NCBI GenBank assembly: GCA_963565915.1
Contig: OY751487.1
Location: forward strand, 2,666,001-2,730,000
Source: Entoloma clypeatum
Taxonomy: Eukaryota > Basidiomycota > Agaricomycetes > Agaricales > Entolomataceae
Reading direction: 5' to 3'
DNA length: 64,000 nucleotides
A program made the translations under genes and the position numbers. This document shows, piece by piece, positions 30,470 through 40,123 of the stretch. The stretch's first letter is position 1, and the number at the start of each line of letters is the position of its first letter. The notes under the pieces were generated by a model. That model was not told where the DNA came from, searched no databases, and was given only the letters and a program-made list of their open reading frames with translations.

Positions 30470-31036
30470 CCGATAGCGGAGCACCACATCCAACACCTCT
30501 GTTATTGCTCCGGCCTCGTTTGGAGTTCTGTCAATGTTGTATACTGGAATTGCACATTGTAGTTTTCAAGTAGAGAGTTGATGTTTCTCAACCAGAGTGC
30601 ATTCAATAAACAACCCTGTTGCCCTGCTGTTGAGTAAGGCCTTTTGTGATAGTGTGTCTTTGGTGTCGGTAGTTTCAAGAACTATGTCTAGTTCAATGGA
30701 ATTGTCGGAGTGAGCGGATGCGAGGACATATTGTTTTGGAAGCTGAAGCTCCCATTTAGAGAGGCAAAGGCGGATGGGATTTGCGGAGTTGGGTGCGAAT
30801 ATGGGATTGTTTGCAGGCTTAGAGATGGAGGGTATAGGATCATATTGTTCCATAAATAAGGCAGCATAACAATTTTTAGCAAACAACAAGGGCGCACTGT
30901 TCACTCGCTGTGAGGAGGAAAATTCTCCTGTCCTTCCTCCGACTCCACAGACTCCACAACTAAAGTGACTCAATTTGTTACATCTGAAGCATGCATTGGC
31001 ATTCTTGCCTTTGACACGTGAAGTATCAATGTCCAT
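30470..31036 (-). pseudogene. Gag end and protease of gypsy G
   Basis: It starts with MDIDTSRVKGKNANACFRCN, a zinc knuckle of which only the first half is well preserved (CFRCNKLSHFSC). The protease has ALLNSRATGLFIE where active families have LLDSGATG: the catalytic Asp is Asn and the Gly is Arg. The frame runs on past a stop to YNIDRTPNEAGAITEVLDVV and is then cut by the 1.28-kb insertion. Confidence 0.8.
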
Positions 31037-31936
31037 TGCATTAGGGTCCCTTGTCGGCGGAGCAGATGCAGATGTGGGCGGAGCTGTATGTGGAGTGAAT
31101 GGAATGTAGGGGCGAGGGAATACTGAGGTGCCAGGTACTCTTGGTCTGACAACGTTGCGAAAGTGGAGGTGCGGGTCGGAGCAGTGGCTTTGAAGGCTTT
31201 GTTGGCAATCCTATTGTTGTCATTGACTCGTGCTGCAGAGTACCACTCATCAGGGTTGTCATCCACAGGCCGTCCGTGGGTCAGGGTGGCAATCTTGTTC
31301 TGAATGTCGGAACGGAGACCATGGCGGAATTTGAGTACAATGTTGGTATCCTCCTGATAGCCTGCTTTGTCAATGTAGTCTTTGAACTCATCAATATAGG
31401 TCTCAACATCCCGTTGACCTTGATAATAGGATTCTCCTTTGAGGATCAGTCTCGCGTCCTGTTCCTCATTCTTCGGAGTGAACTCCGCTGTAAAAACTGT
31501 GTGGAAGTCCACCCAAGTCCAATAAGGTGGAGCACCGGTCCTCCGCTCCTGTCGGATAATGTGATCCGCAAAGTGTGCTGTGCGTCCACTCTTCATGAAA
31601 GATAAGGCCCAATAAATTTTAGCGTGGTCATCTGCGAACTGTTCCAGAGCCAGCCCCATAAACAATTCACAGGAGTTTAGAAAGGTCCAGCCATTTGCGC
31701 GTGATCCATCGAAGTCCGACGGATTGGCGGGTTTTGCTCGACGCATGCCCGGATTGGCCAGAGCAAGCGGAGCAGGTATAATAGCAGGTGCGGGAGCAGG
31801 TGGGATAGGTGGCGGAGCTGGGGCAGGAATTGCGTTGAAGGCGAGGAGGAGTTGGTCAAGTTGAGTCAAGATATCAGTGAGAGTTTGACGTTGTTCCTGG
31901 GACTCATGCTCAAGCTGTTCAAGGCGATTGGGGTCA
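30970..31936 (-). pseudogene. gag: Gag of gypsy G
   Basis: The likely start is MDDPNRLEQLEHESQEQRQT near 31936, downstream of the primer-binding site; the frame itself is open back into the LTR (32115). A coiled-coil start and Pro/Ala-rich segment (PAPAPPPIPPAPAPAIIPAP) lead to a well-kept capsid region of the gypsy type (DFDGSRANGWTFLNSCELFM; FTAEFTPKNEEQDARLILKG; YQEDTNIVLKFRHGLRSDIQ). The frame shifts near 31130, before the zinc knuckle read in another frame at 31036-30960. Confidence 0.85.
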
Positions 31937-32079
31937 TCCATTACTATGCGCGGAGCAGAATCACCAGTTATGGAGAGGTAATTAGAAGAACTGGAAGGGG
32001 TGTGAGATGTATCGGAGTCGGACGCGGACGAAGCATGGAATCGTGACAACAATGCAATTGGACCTGGTCCAATTAGATG

Positions 32080-32089
32080 AGAACTTTCT
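32080..32089 (-). promoter_or_regulatory. Self-priming primer-binding site of G
   Basis: On the element strand the LTR is followed by GT and then AGAAAGTTCT, the complement of AGAACTTTCT at 32161-32152 in the LTR. That sequence starts 32 nt downstream of the TATA-like TATTTATC (32193-32186). It has the same geometry as in H and E. Confidence 0.7.
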
Positions 32090-32091
32090 AC

Positions 32092-32453
32092 TGTAAGGGC
32101 AACCTTATGATCCAAGACTCAAACTCAGATACTTGCAAGGGAGATCCGAAGAGAAAGTTCTAAGGATTCCCCTGCAAGCTAGCTAGATAAATAGTAAAAT
32201 GAGATATGAAATAAGAAATAAAACGAGACACATGAATGATGAGCAATGATCGGGAGTAGGGATGGGGGATAAAGGGAAACAAGATGAATGATAGTACCTG
32301 CGACCCGAGGTGTGGAGTAGCGGATGGGCATGGAGTCGTCGGATGCGGAGAGGCGGATAAGATGTCGGAGGCAGCGGATATGATTGGAGGACATCAGAGA
32401 TGGTGGATCAGAAAGGAAAGGAAAAGTGAAAAGTGAAAGTGGTTGCCCTTACA
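32092..32453 (-). repeat. 5' LTR of gypsy G (362 bp)
   Basis: TGTAAGGGCAACC ... GGTTGCCCTTACA. It is shorter than the partner LTR (19307-19731) by a deletion of about 66 bp between two copies of CTTGCAAGGGAGATCC. The promoter and predicted RNA start are retained. Confidence 0.9.
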
Positions 32454-32762
32454 CCCACATCAACAGGAAGGCAACATCTACAGGGAGCAATGGCACCCCG
32501 TGCAACAACAACACAACATCAATGGCACATGCTCTTGGCATGAAGCCATGAATCAAGAGAAACAGCAGCGTGAGCCACCGCAATGTTCCCTGATCACAAC
32601 AGGAAGAAGTGGAACCTAGTTCCCCCTTAGCCCCACCTGACGCAGGGCCTAGTGGATCTTCCGGTTCTCCTCCCAATGACACCACAGTTCCTGATGACAA
32701 ACCTTTGGAATATACGGATGCAGAGAGCTTACTGCGCAAAATGATGTGGAGCTAGGTCCAAA
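32454..32762 (+). pseudogene. pol: Copia C, linker before RT (piece 3)
   Basis: Low-complexity copia linker sequence between the right LTR of G and the large hAT-like element. Frames are broken. It is assigned to copia C by position, because the next copia piece (40124) continues it across a near-perfect 8-bp duplication (GGTCCAAA/GATCCAAA). Confidence 0.6.
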
Positions 32763-32984
32763 TAGTGTTTGAGGGTTCGGTTCGGTTCGGTTTTTTGCCC
32801 CAAAAATGGGTGGACCGAGACTGGACCGGTCTTTCAATCACTCAGAAATACTATAGACCGAGACCAAACTGGGGGGAACCGGTCTCGGCATGTTATTTTG
32901 CTTGGACCGGACTGGTCCAAACTGGTCTGAACTGGTCGTAACTACGGTAATACACTAATAATTTAAAAATGCATGTTGGGCGCG

Positions 32985-33530
32985 AGACGACACTGTTGAC
33001 ATGAGTGGGGGGGCCGTTGGGCATGAGTCGAGGCCATGGGGCGCGAGTGAGGGGCCGTTGGTCGTGAGAGGAGGCCGCTGGACATGAGAGTGGGCCGTTG
33101 CATGCGAGAAGGTGCCGTTGGGCATTAAAGAGGGCCGTTGCGCGCTAGCACGGCCATTTGGCATGACTTGTGGCAGTTGGGCACGAGGGGCAGCCGTTGC
33201 GCATGCGAGGGGGACCTTGGGCATTAGAGGTGGCTGTTGGGCATGATGGGCGGCCGTTCAGCACAAAGGGAGGGCGCTGGGCGTTAAAGGGCGCCGTTGG
33301 GCACGAGGGGCAGCCATTGGGCGCACAGGGAGGCCGTTGGGCGTTAGAGGGGGCCATTGGGTGCTAGTAGGGGCCGTTGGGCATGCGAGGAGGCCTTTGG
33401 GCGTAAAAGGGCATTAGGGGGGGCATTGGGCATGAAGGGAGGCCGTTGGGCATTAGAGGGGGCCGTTGGGCATGAGGGGCGGCCGTTGGGCAGCGGTAGT
33501 GGCCATTTGGCAGAAGTGGAGCCAGGTGGA
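32985..33530. repeat. GCCGTTGGGC minisatellite in hAT-like element 1
   Basis: About 25 degenerate units of 20-21 bp built on GCCGTTGGGCATGAGRGGG. Because the unit is often 21 bp, open frames with 7-residue repeats arise on both strands; they are not genes. Confidence 0.88.
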
Positions 33531-34882
33531 GTGGAGGTGGGGGGATAAAAGAGGTGTGGGAACATTTTGTTGGCTGTCTGTTGAATTATGGTTCGAGTTT
33601 CGACGATCGCCGAAAGTGCTTGGCAGTCGATGCCGAGCGATGAGCATCAATGAAACATAAGGCCTTGATGCCCAAACCGTGGCATCACAGGCCTCAAGAT
33701 AGCTTTGAACTTATGGATAGATGTATATAGAGTCATAAAAAGTATATATATAGTTGGGAACTCAAGCTATGTATACTAGAGAATCTGTATTCTAAAATGA
33801 TGCATCAAAACACACTGTAAATTGTGATGAACAGTGCATCATCATGGGTTTTCTCAAACACAAAAACAATCTTTTCTTACTTCCTCCCTTCCACAACCAC
33901 TGTAGTCTATATGTACTGTATATATACCATTGTAACATTGTATGTAAATCTACTCAGACCATTCAAATCAAGCTCAAGGACTTAATAAGGTGAATGAATA
34001 GAAGCAAAATAGGTCGAAAATTTGACCAAAAAATTTTGTTTCAGCTTTGGATTCTCCTCATTCAGGGGACCTCACAGCACATCTGTTTTTCAAATTTGGT
34101 GCAATCATTATGGAGATATAACACTTTTACTGAAATATGCACATTTCATCATTTCTATCTTATGTAGAGATCTAAAAATTATACAAGGTGTTTCAGAAGG
34201 TGAATACATATATATTGATGAGTTCTATCATGTTAAACTATTATTAGATCATGAGGAAGGCACCGCATGCGCCTGCGCGATGCATTTGCCCATTGTTTAC
34301 TATTGTTTGGTGTAAAGTGTCGCATCGCTATATGCTCAAATCTGTGGCGAAAATTCATAAAATAAATACATATTTATTAACATATGATACTCTGATACAC
34401 AATCGATATAGTCTGTAAGCTTACTTCCTCCTGTGTAGCCATGTTAAGGAGAAATGCAATGTTTTTTGAGTTTGTTTACATATATTTGACACATTTGATG
34501 CGCGCGTATCGCGCATCATCCAATGTCGAATCGACGCATCCACCCATTGCTCGCTCTGCAATGAGAGGCACACAGATATAACAAAAATCACACAGTAATA
34601 ATAGTACAGATACAACAAAAATAGCACTGTAAACACAGATACAAAAAAAATAACACTGTAATCATATGTTTTAGCTATGTTTTCACCATGTTTCACTCAA
34701 TTCTTAACCTTTGTGACTCTGAGCAAGAGTTTATATACAAGCTAGAAATGTATTCCACTCAGTTGTAGCTTCAAAACAAGCCTTAGGACAATGAAATTGG
34801 ACTATAAATATCTAGAATATTATGCAGATTACTGAAAAATCTCCAAAAATTGTAGAATATTAGGGGGGGGATTGGAGGTGTA
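33531..34882. other. AT-rich middle of hAT-like element 1
   Basis: There is no gene. It aligns with 43430-44410 of element 2, sharing GTTTCAGAAGGTGAATACAT and TTTGACACATTTGATGC. Oligo-G (34863-34871) precedes the insertion point of gypsy D. Confidence 0.7.
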
Positions 34883-35595
34883 TGTTAAGTAGGTGAAACA
34901 TCGGAGCTTCGTCGGAGTCCATCAGAGGTCGGACGTAGGACTGAGACTGGAGCGGAACTCTGGAAATGTGGAGGAACGACAAAAGGGAGGGACGTGGCTT
35001 CAACGTATGTGTTGTGCCGCCGTTTGTTGGATAAGGTGTCCCAATTTCAGGAGGTTGGAGGAGAGGTCGGAGGTGCGGAGGTCCTTGGAAAGATCTCGGT
35101 GAGAGACACATTGATGTGGAAATGGTCGGACAACGTCAGAGTTGTGACTCTGACACAGTACTGAGCTCGTCAAAGGGTAACAATGGAGGAAGAGCAGTAG
35201 ATGAGGATGTCATCGGCGTATTGTACCACAGTGAGGATCTCTGGCATGAACGGGGAGTAGAGGAGTGAACTTTGTTGATATTCGAACTGAGGAACTACAG
35301 GTATGGTACAAGCTTAAATACCTAAATGATATTACTTTACGGAGATGGTCGGAGTAGGTCCGGAGTTGTGGCGTAAGTTGCCAGCGACTGTAACGAACAT
35401 CGGAGATGTCGGTCAACGGACCATGCGGAAAAGGCGATGCATAAGTAAACGGGAATATGAATATGAAATGGATAAGGGCATGGAGTTATGAATATGAAAT
35501 GCACGATGGCAACGTGCGGAGACGCGGAGGTAACGGATGTCCGGAATGTTGGAGGAAGATCGGAGTGGATCGGAGATTCGGAGACAGATATAACA
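34883..35595 (-). repeat. 3' LTR of gypsy D (713 bp)
   Basis: TGTTAAGTAGG ... GATATAACA on the plus strand. It is rich in CGGAG/GTCGGA words. On the element strand it contains the ATG ORF with VQYADDILIYC. The rc of the purine tract (GTATTCCCCTCTTAGG) follows, then the antisense gene ATG at 35622. Confidence 0.92.
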
Positions 35596-35621
35596 GTATT
35601 CCCCTCTTAGGTCTGACACCC

Positions 35622-36567
35622 ATGGAAGACCGCGAGAAAATAAACAAGGTCATGTGGTCTCAGTTATTTAACAGAGATGAGTGGCCCAAGGGTTTTCTTC
35701 GAGTTACCACCAACATGCCCCAAGACTCAGACACACAACCCGCGCGCTCCAGTGCCAACCTCGACGACTCCGAAGAGGAGCTCCTGCGCCGTCTGGCGCA
35801 GGTACGCAAGGAGAAGGAGGAGGCGGAGGCAAGGAAGAAGGCCGAGACCGAGAGGAGGGCAAGGGAGGCAGAGGCAAAGAAGAGGGAAGAGGCAGAGGCA
35901 AAGGCGGAGGCGGAGGCGGAGAAGAAGAGGGCGAAGAAGGCGGGGAAACAGAGGGCGGAGAGCAGAGCGGAGGAGTCGGAGGTCCAGGGGGAGGCGTGTC
36001 AGGCCTGTGCGCAGGCGAAGGTGGAATGCAAGTGGGCATTGTGAGTACCCGCTTTTTCATCTTCTTTTTCTTACTGACAGTCTCCTTAGGCAGGGGAAGG
36101 GCACCACATGCCAGCGGTGTAAAGACGGCAAACGGGTTTGCCTGAAACCTGGCGAGACGAGGGTGAAGCAGAAACGGGGGAAGACGGAGGAGGCCGTCGC
36201 GGAGGTCGCGGGCCCGAGCGGGGCGAAGAACTGCTGCGGCGCAGGGGTCGCGGAGGAGCTCTGGGAGGAGAAGGAGGAGCAGTCGGCGAGGGTCGGTTGG
36301 GCGCTGCTCTGGCAGCTACAAATTATGAACAACCACCTCGCCTACCGGAATTCCCTGCTAGAGGCGGCGGCTCTGGAGTCGGAGACGGAGGACGGAGAAG
36401 AGGCAGAAGGAGAGGAAAAGGACGAGGAAAAGGATGAGGGGGAGGTCAAGGGGGTGGCGGACGGGGAGCTTGTGGAACTGCAAGCGGAGAAAGAGGAGGC
36501 AGAGGGAGAACCGGAGGAAGAGTCGGAGGATGACGGTCCGCCGGCCAAAAAGGCCAAAACCCAGTAG
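35622..36567 (+). CDS. Antisense accessory gene of gypsy D: coiled coil plus twin CX2CX6C, 298 aa
   Basis: It has two exons, 35622-36040 and 36090-36567, joined across a 49-bp intron (GTGAGT, branch TACTGAC, TTAG). Splicing gives 897 nt without a stop. Residues 1-50 read MEDREKINKVMWSQLFNRDE..., then about 50-130 form a strongly charged coiled coil. Next come CQACAQAKVEC and, ten residues on, CQRCKDGKRVC, i.e. CX2CX6C-X10-CX2CX6C, the spacing of fungal Zn2Cys6 clusters. The intron divides the two halves. The C-terminus is acidic and ends PPAKKAKTQ, a possible nuclear signal. It lies opposite to pol, starting 26 nt from the LTR. Function is unknown; DNA binding is inference. Confidence 0.85.
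36041..36089 (+). other. Intron of the antisense gene in D (49 bp)
   Basis: 5' GTGAGT, branch-like TACTGAC and 3' TTAG, short as usual in basidiomycetes. An intron at the same place is seen in B (9129-9178) and E (52907-52956). Confidence 0.85.
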
Positions 36568-36712
36568 CCCCTCCCCCCTCTAATTGGTTTTTTTTTAAAT
36601 TTTATTTTGCAATATGAGTGTCTTGTGCGGTTCTATAGGCGTGATAAGGGGCCCGGTTTCTCCAGATATGCGGAGTGGAAATCCGCGACTAAGTCCGTTG
36701 TGTGTTCGAGTT
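36568..36712 (-). pseudogene. pol: 3' end of pol of gypsy D after internal deletion
   Basis: It encodes only the last part of the chromodomain region (LEHTTDLVADFHSAYLEKPG), aligned to the ends of B and E. The preceding RNase H-integrase block (about 2 kb in E) is missing. The join lies within ETDASDYALGA near 36713. Confidence 0.78.
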
Positions 36713-38465
36713 AGCACCAAGTGCGTAGTCGGAGGCGTCCGTCTCAATGATAATAGGTCGATCAGGAATCCAATGAGTGAGGACCAGTAAAAGCGAGCTT
36801 CAACTCGTTGAACACACTCCGTGTGGAGTCGGAGAAACAGAACGGAGTACCCTTCCGGGTGAGTCGGGTGAGCGGAACAACGATGTCTGAATAACCGTGA
36901 ATGAAATGTCGATAGAAATTCGCGAATCCAAGGAAAGACTGTATGTCCTTCACTTTTCGAGGTTCAGGCCCCTCTTGAATGGTCTTCACCTTGGTTTCGG
37001 ACATGCGGAGACCGGAGGGAGAAAGGATGAAACCAAGATATTCGACTGTGTTGACAGAAAATTCGCACTTGTCTGAGTGGACGTAAAGTCCGTTCTTGCA
37101 GAGACGTTGGAGAACTTCCTTGACATTGTCGGGGTGCTTGGTGGGGTCGTCGGAGTAAATGAGAATGTCATCGAGGTAGACCACCACTGTAACATTGAGG
37201 AGGTCACTGAAGATATCATTCACAAATCGCTGAAAAGCGGCAGGGGTGTTGGATAGTCCAAAAGGCATAACAAGCCATTCAAACGATCCGTAACGAGTGC
37301 GGAAAGCGGTTTTCCATTCATCTCCGTCGGCAATGCGGACAAGATGATATGCATGCCGGAGATCAAGAGTGGTATAAACACGCGCTTTTCCGGCAGTGGA
37401 AAGGAGGTCGGAGATGAGTGGAAGAGGGTATCGATCCTTCTTGGTAACTTTGTTCAGGCCCCGATAGTCGACGCACAGGCGGAGGGAACCGTCCTTCTTT
37501 CGAACAAAGAGGACCGGAGCGCCGTGTGGAGAGTGAGAGGGGTGAATGAAACCAATGGCCAAATGTTCGTCTATGAAGCTTCGCAGGGCAGATAGTTCGG
37601 ATTGTGAAATGGAGTACATAGGGCCAATAGGGGGAGTCGATCCGTCTTCTAACTCGATGCGGAGGTCATACGGACAATGCGGAGCGAGGGTGTCTGCTTT
37701 TGTCTTGCTAAAAACATCGGCAAAATTGTGATATTCCTCTGGGATATGGGAGAGGACCGGAGGTTCCTCGGACATAGAACCGGATTGGGTGGAGATCGTG
37801 TGGTCGGAGAGGTGAATTCAGAAGGATTGGGCACCCGGAAGTTTGCAAGCGCGCACAAATGCAGCTGCATTTATCAATGCAATATTCGGGACAACGTCCG
37901 GAGTAGCAGCGGGTGTGCCGTCGGAGGTCGGAGTATCGGGAGAGGTCTGCGGAGGTAGCGGAGCTGACCTGGCAGAAGACGTCAAGGTCGGAGACTCCTT
38001 CAAGAGCTGTGGACGGAAAGTAATACTGCCCAATACCCAGTCAATCATAGGATTGTAGCGGGTGAGCCAGTTGTATCCAAGAACCATAGAACAGGAGGAA
38101 TCGAGCGGAGTCACATAGGCTGTAATGGCCATATATTCACTGGAGGAAAAGTATACAGGGAGATCAACCACCTGAGTAATGACGGAGTTGGATGTTCCGT
38201 CAAATAATTTAAGTTCGATCGGAGGTATGGAGGTGAAAGGGAGTTTATAGGATGAAGCATAACGGGAGTCAATAAAACAATGAGTAGAGCCGGAGTCCAC
38301 AAGGGCGGCTATCGGAGAAGAATCGGAGATAAGCGGAGATGTAAGTCGGACACGGAGGGAATTGGGATCGGAAAGAGCGGAAGCGTTGAGTAGAGCGGTA
38401 GTACGGATGGGTTCAACGCAGTCCTCAGGCTGTACAGAGTCCTGTGGACTGCCCGCTAATTTTTT
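36713..38465 (-). pseudogene. pol: Pol of gypsy D: protease and RT, truncated
   Basis: It is in the -1 frame of gag from the heptamer at 38465. Protease: [56 protein letters not shown] and [12 protein letters not shown], all catalytic residues kept. Then a start of RNase H (IIIETDASDYALGA). A TGA at 37818 after GAQSF (CGA in the homologous E frame) divides protease from RT, and RNase H is cut by the deletion. RT would be intact apart from this. Confidence 0.88.
38418..38465 (-). promoter_or_regulatory. Predicted -1 frameshift signal, gag/pol of D
   Basis: The heptamer A-AAA-AAU (38465-38459) is in the gag frame, directly before the UAG stop. A 6-nt spacer follows, then a hairpin with a perfect 7-bp stem GCAGUCC/GGACUGC (38452-38446 with 38424-38418). 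The -1 frame is open into the protease. Confidence 0.75.
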
Positions 38466-39613
38466 GTTTCGTCCGTGGTCTTGGCTTGGGCAGCGCGCGC
38501 CTTAGCCTTAGAGGCGGAGGACAAAGACCTCAGGCAATCTTTCACGACGTGTCCAGCTTTGCCACAAAACATACAGAGGTTGTTGTCAAAACGGCATTTG
38601 CGTTCCTCCGGAGTTAGCTTTCCGTCTTTTCCGAGTTTGTCGGAGATGTCGGACTTGGGAGCGGAGGAAGGCTTCGACTGTTTGCCCTGGTTCTGTGTCT
38701 GCGGTTTGGCTTTGGAGTTTTTATCGGAGTTTGCGGAGGGGGTTTTAGCTTCGGATTTGTCGGATTTGGATGCGGATTTGTCGGAGTGGGATTTCTCGCG
38801 ATGACGTTCCCAGTGGCGAGCATCAATAGTCTGTGCTAGCTCCCTAAGTGCTGGTAACATGCTTGGCTTTGCTTGAGTCCCAAGGACATCTTTAATCCGC
38901 TCCGCCAACCCAGAGTAGTACCGGTGATGCAGGGCGGAGCTGTCCCAGTGCGTTTTGGCAGCAAGGCGTGTGAACTCGATATTATACTTGAGAATATGTT
39001 GATTTTTGCACATTTTGAGATTGTCCAGAGAGTCGGCAGCATCCGCAACGGGGTCAATGACCCCGAATTCCGTGCGGAGTGTGCGGAGGAATGCGGACCA
39101 ATCTTCGTACCAGTCCGGGGGGTTGTCCGGGTCTGGTTCGATGATGAAATGCTCAAAATAATCGAGAGCTGTGCCTCGGAGGAAGGAGATGGCGAGAGTG
39201 ATTTTGGCAGAGTCATCATCATACTCGGAGTTGTCGCAGAAGAACAATGTGCATTGGAGGATGAACTGGTTCAGTTTTCAGGGATCGGAACCGTCAAAGG
39301 TGTCCGGATCCTTAGCCTTTTTGTGATGCTTGTGACCTTTGCTGTGTTTGAGTTCATTGGTCATTAAGAGGAAAGCATCTGCAAGGGCTTGTGGGCCAAA
39401 AATATTCTGAGGAGACGGGGGTGCAGATTCTAAGGGGGAAGTGGGGATCGGAATATTATGTGGAGGTGTGATGGGCCGAAAACCCGGAGGTGTCGGAGTA
39501 GTGGGAGTTACGGGGAATAGTTCTGTTAAATGTTGTTCGACGTTTTGTAGAACCTGTTGCCTAGAAGTGCCAGCTTCTGCGGCTTTTGCTGTCTTGGTGT
39601 TTCGGAGTGCCAT
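38456..39613 (-). pseudogene. gag: Gag of gypsy D
   Basis: The ATG at 39613 lies 27 nt from the primer-binding-site remnant (39641-39651). The N-terminus MALRNTKTAKAAEAGTSRQQ is followed by a Pro-rich stretch. The capsid region has DTFDGSDP, a TGA stop, then KLNQFILQC and FLRGTALDYFEHFIIEPDPD, followed by a Lys/Ser-rich linker and one zinc knuckle, CMFCGKAGHVVKDC. It ends ...TDETKN at the UAG after the slippery site. One stop near 39278 is the only break I see. Confidence 0.87.
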
Positions 39614-39640
39614 GACTAGCAGGAATCCAGAAACGGTTTG

Positions 39641-39916
39641 AGTTCAAATATCAACAAAGTTCACTCCTCTACTCCCCGTTCATGCCAGAGATGCTTGCTG
39701 TGGTACAATACGCCGACGACATCCTCATCTACTGCTCTTCCTCCATTGTTACCCTTCGACGAGCTCAGTACTGTGTCCGAGTTACAACTGCGACGTCGTC
39801 TGACCATTTCCACGTCAACGTGTCTCTCACCGAGATCTTTCCGAGGAGAGGTAACGGATGTCTGGAATGTCGGAGGAAGATCGGAGTGGATCGGAGATTC
39901 GGAGACAGATATAACA
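39641..39916 (-). repeat. Rearranged 5' LTR of gypsy D with inverted R-U5 piece
   Basis: Bases 39848-39916 match the end of the LTR in the expected orientation (GTAACGGATG ... GATATAACA). Bases 39641-39847 match the middle of the LTR (AGTTCAAATATCAACAAAG ... GATCTTTCCGAGGA) in the opposite orientation. The remaining LTR sequence is absent. The inner break coincides with the AGTTCAAATAT word shared by the RNA start and the primer-binding site. Confidence 0.82.
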
Positions 39917-40123
39917 GTGTATCCCAAAGGGCAAAAAGACCGGTCTAGACCTGTTTAGACCGGTCTTTTTGTGGTCTAAGTCAAAAAAAAAAATCTAGAC
40001 TGAACTGCAGTCTAAATTTTCTAAAATGTATAGACCTTAGACCGCGGTTCAGTCCAATGTGGTCTATTTTTCAGTTCAGTTCAGTCCGGTTCAGGTCTAT
40101 GTAGACTGAACCTTCAAACACTA

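Larger units (their letters stand above)
19307..32453 (-). mobile_element. Ty3/gypsy element G with nested insertions
   Basis: A minus-strand chromodomain gypsy. It has LTRs at 19307-19731 and 32092-32453, near-matching flanks CCCGC/CCCAC as a 5-bp duplication, a polypurine tract (rc of TCACCCCCCCTTCAAG) at 19732, a primer-binding site at 32080, and gag, protease and pol in order. A DIRS-like element (about 19960-25920) splits the end of pol, and an LTR-like insertion (29188-30469) splits the protease. All enzymes are dead, and catalytic Asp residues of protease and RT read Asn. Confidence 0.9.
34883..39916 (-). mobile_element. Ty3/gypsy element D, internally deleted
   Basis: A minus-strand chromodomain gypsy of the B/D/E group, flanked by a perfect GTGTA duplication (34878-34882, 39917-39921). 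The 3' LTR (34883-35595) is complete. The 5' LTR (about 39641-39916) is a rearranged remnant containing an inverted piece. Gag, protease and RT are present. RNase H, integrase and most of the chromodomain are deleted, with the junction near 36713. The antisense accessory gene is intact. Confidence 0.9.
32763..40123. mobile_element. Large hAT-like non-autonomous element 1 (contains gypsy D)
   Basis: The left end is TAGTGTTTGAGGGTTCGG and the right end is CTGAACCTTCAAACACTA, flanked by GGTCCAAA (32755-32762) and GATCCAAA (40124-40131). Without gypsy D (34883-39916 plus one GTGTA) it is about 2.3 kb. Inside are GGTCCAAAC/GACCGGT-type subterminal motifs, a minisatellite (about 32985-33530) and AT-rich non-coding sequence shared with element 2 (42727-45136). 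No transposase is encoded, so mobilisation would need an enzyme from elsewhere. Confidence 0.85.

Noticed and set aside
3120..30640. Calling the mutation pattern repeat-induced point mutation (RIP).
   Set aside because: The changes seen are mainly at CpG, which deamination of 5-methylcytosine explains; RIP needs genome-wide dinucleotide statistics that I cannot compute.
32985..33530. Regularly spaced repeats that could suggest a CRISPR array or repeat protein genes (frames on both strands).
   Set aside because: Units are contiguous 20-21-bp minisatellite repeats without unique spacers, in a eukaryotic transposon. The 7-residue protein repeats follow from the unit length.
34022..34315. A 97-codon ORF in hAT-like element 1 as a transposase remnant.
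   Set aside because: It has no recognisable motif, and the homologous stretch in element 2 does not keep the frame.
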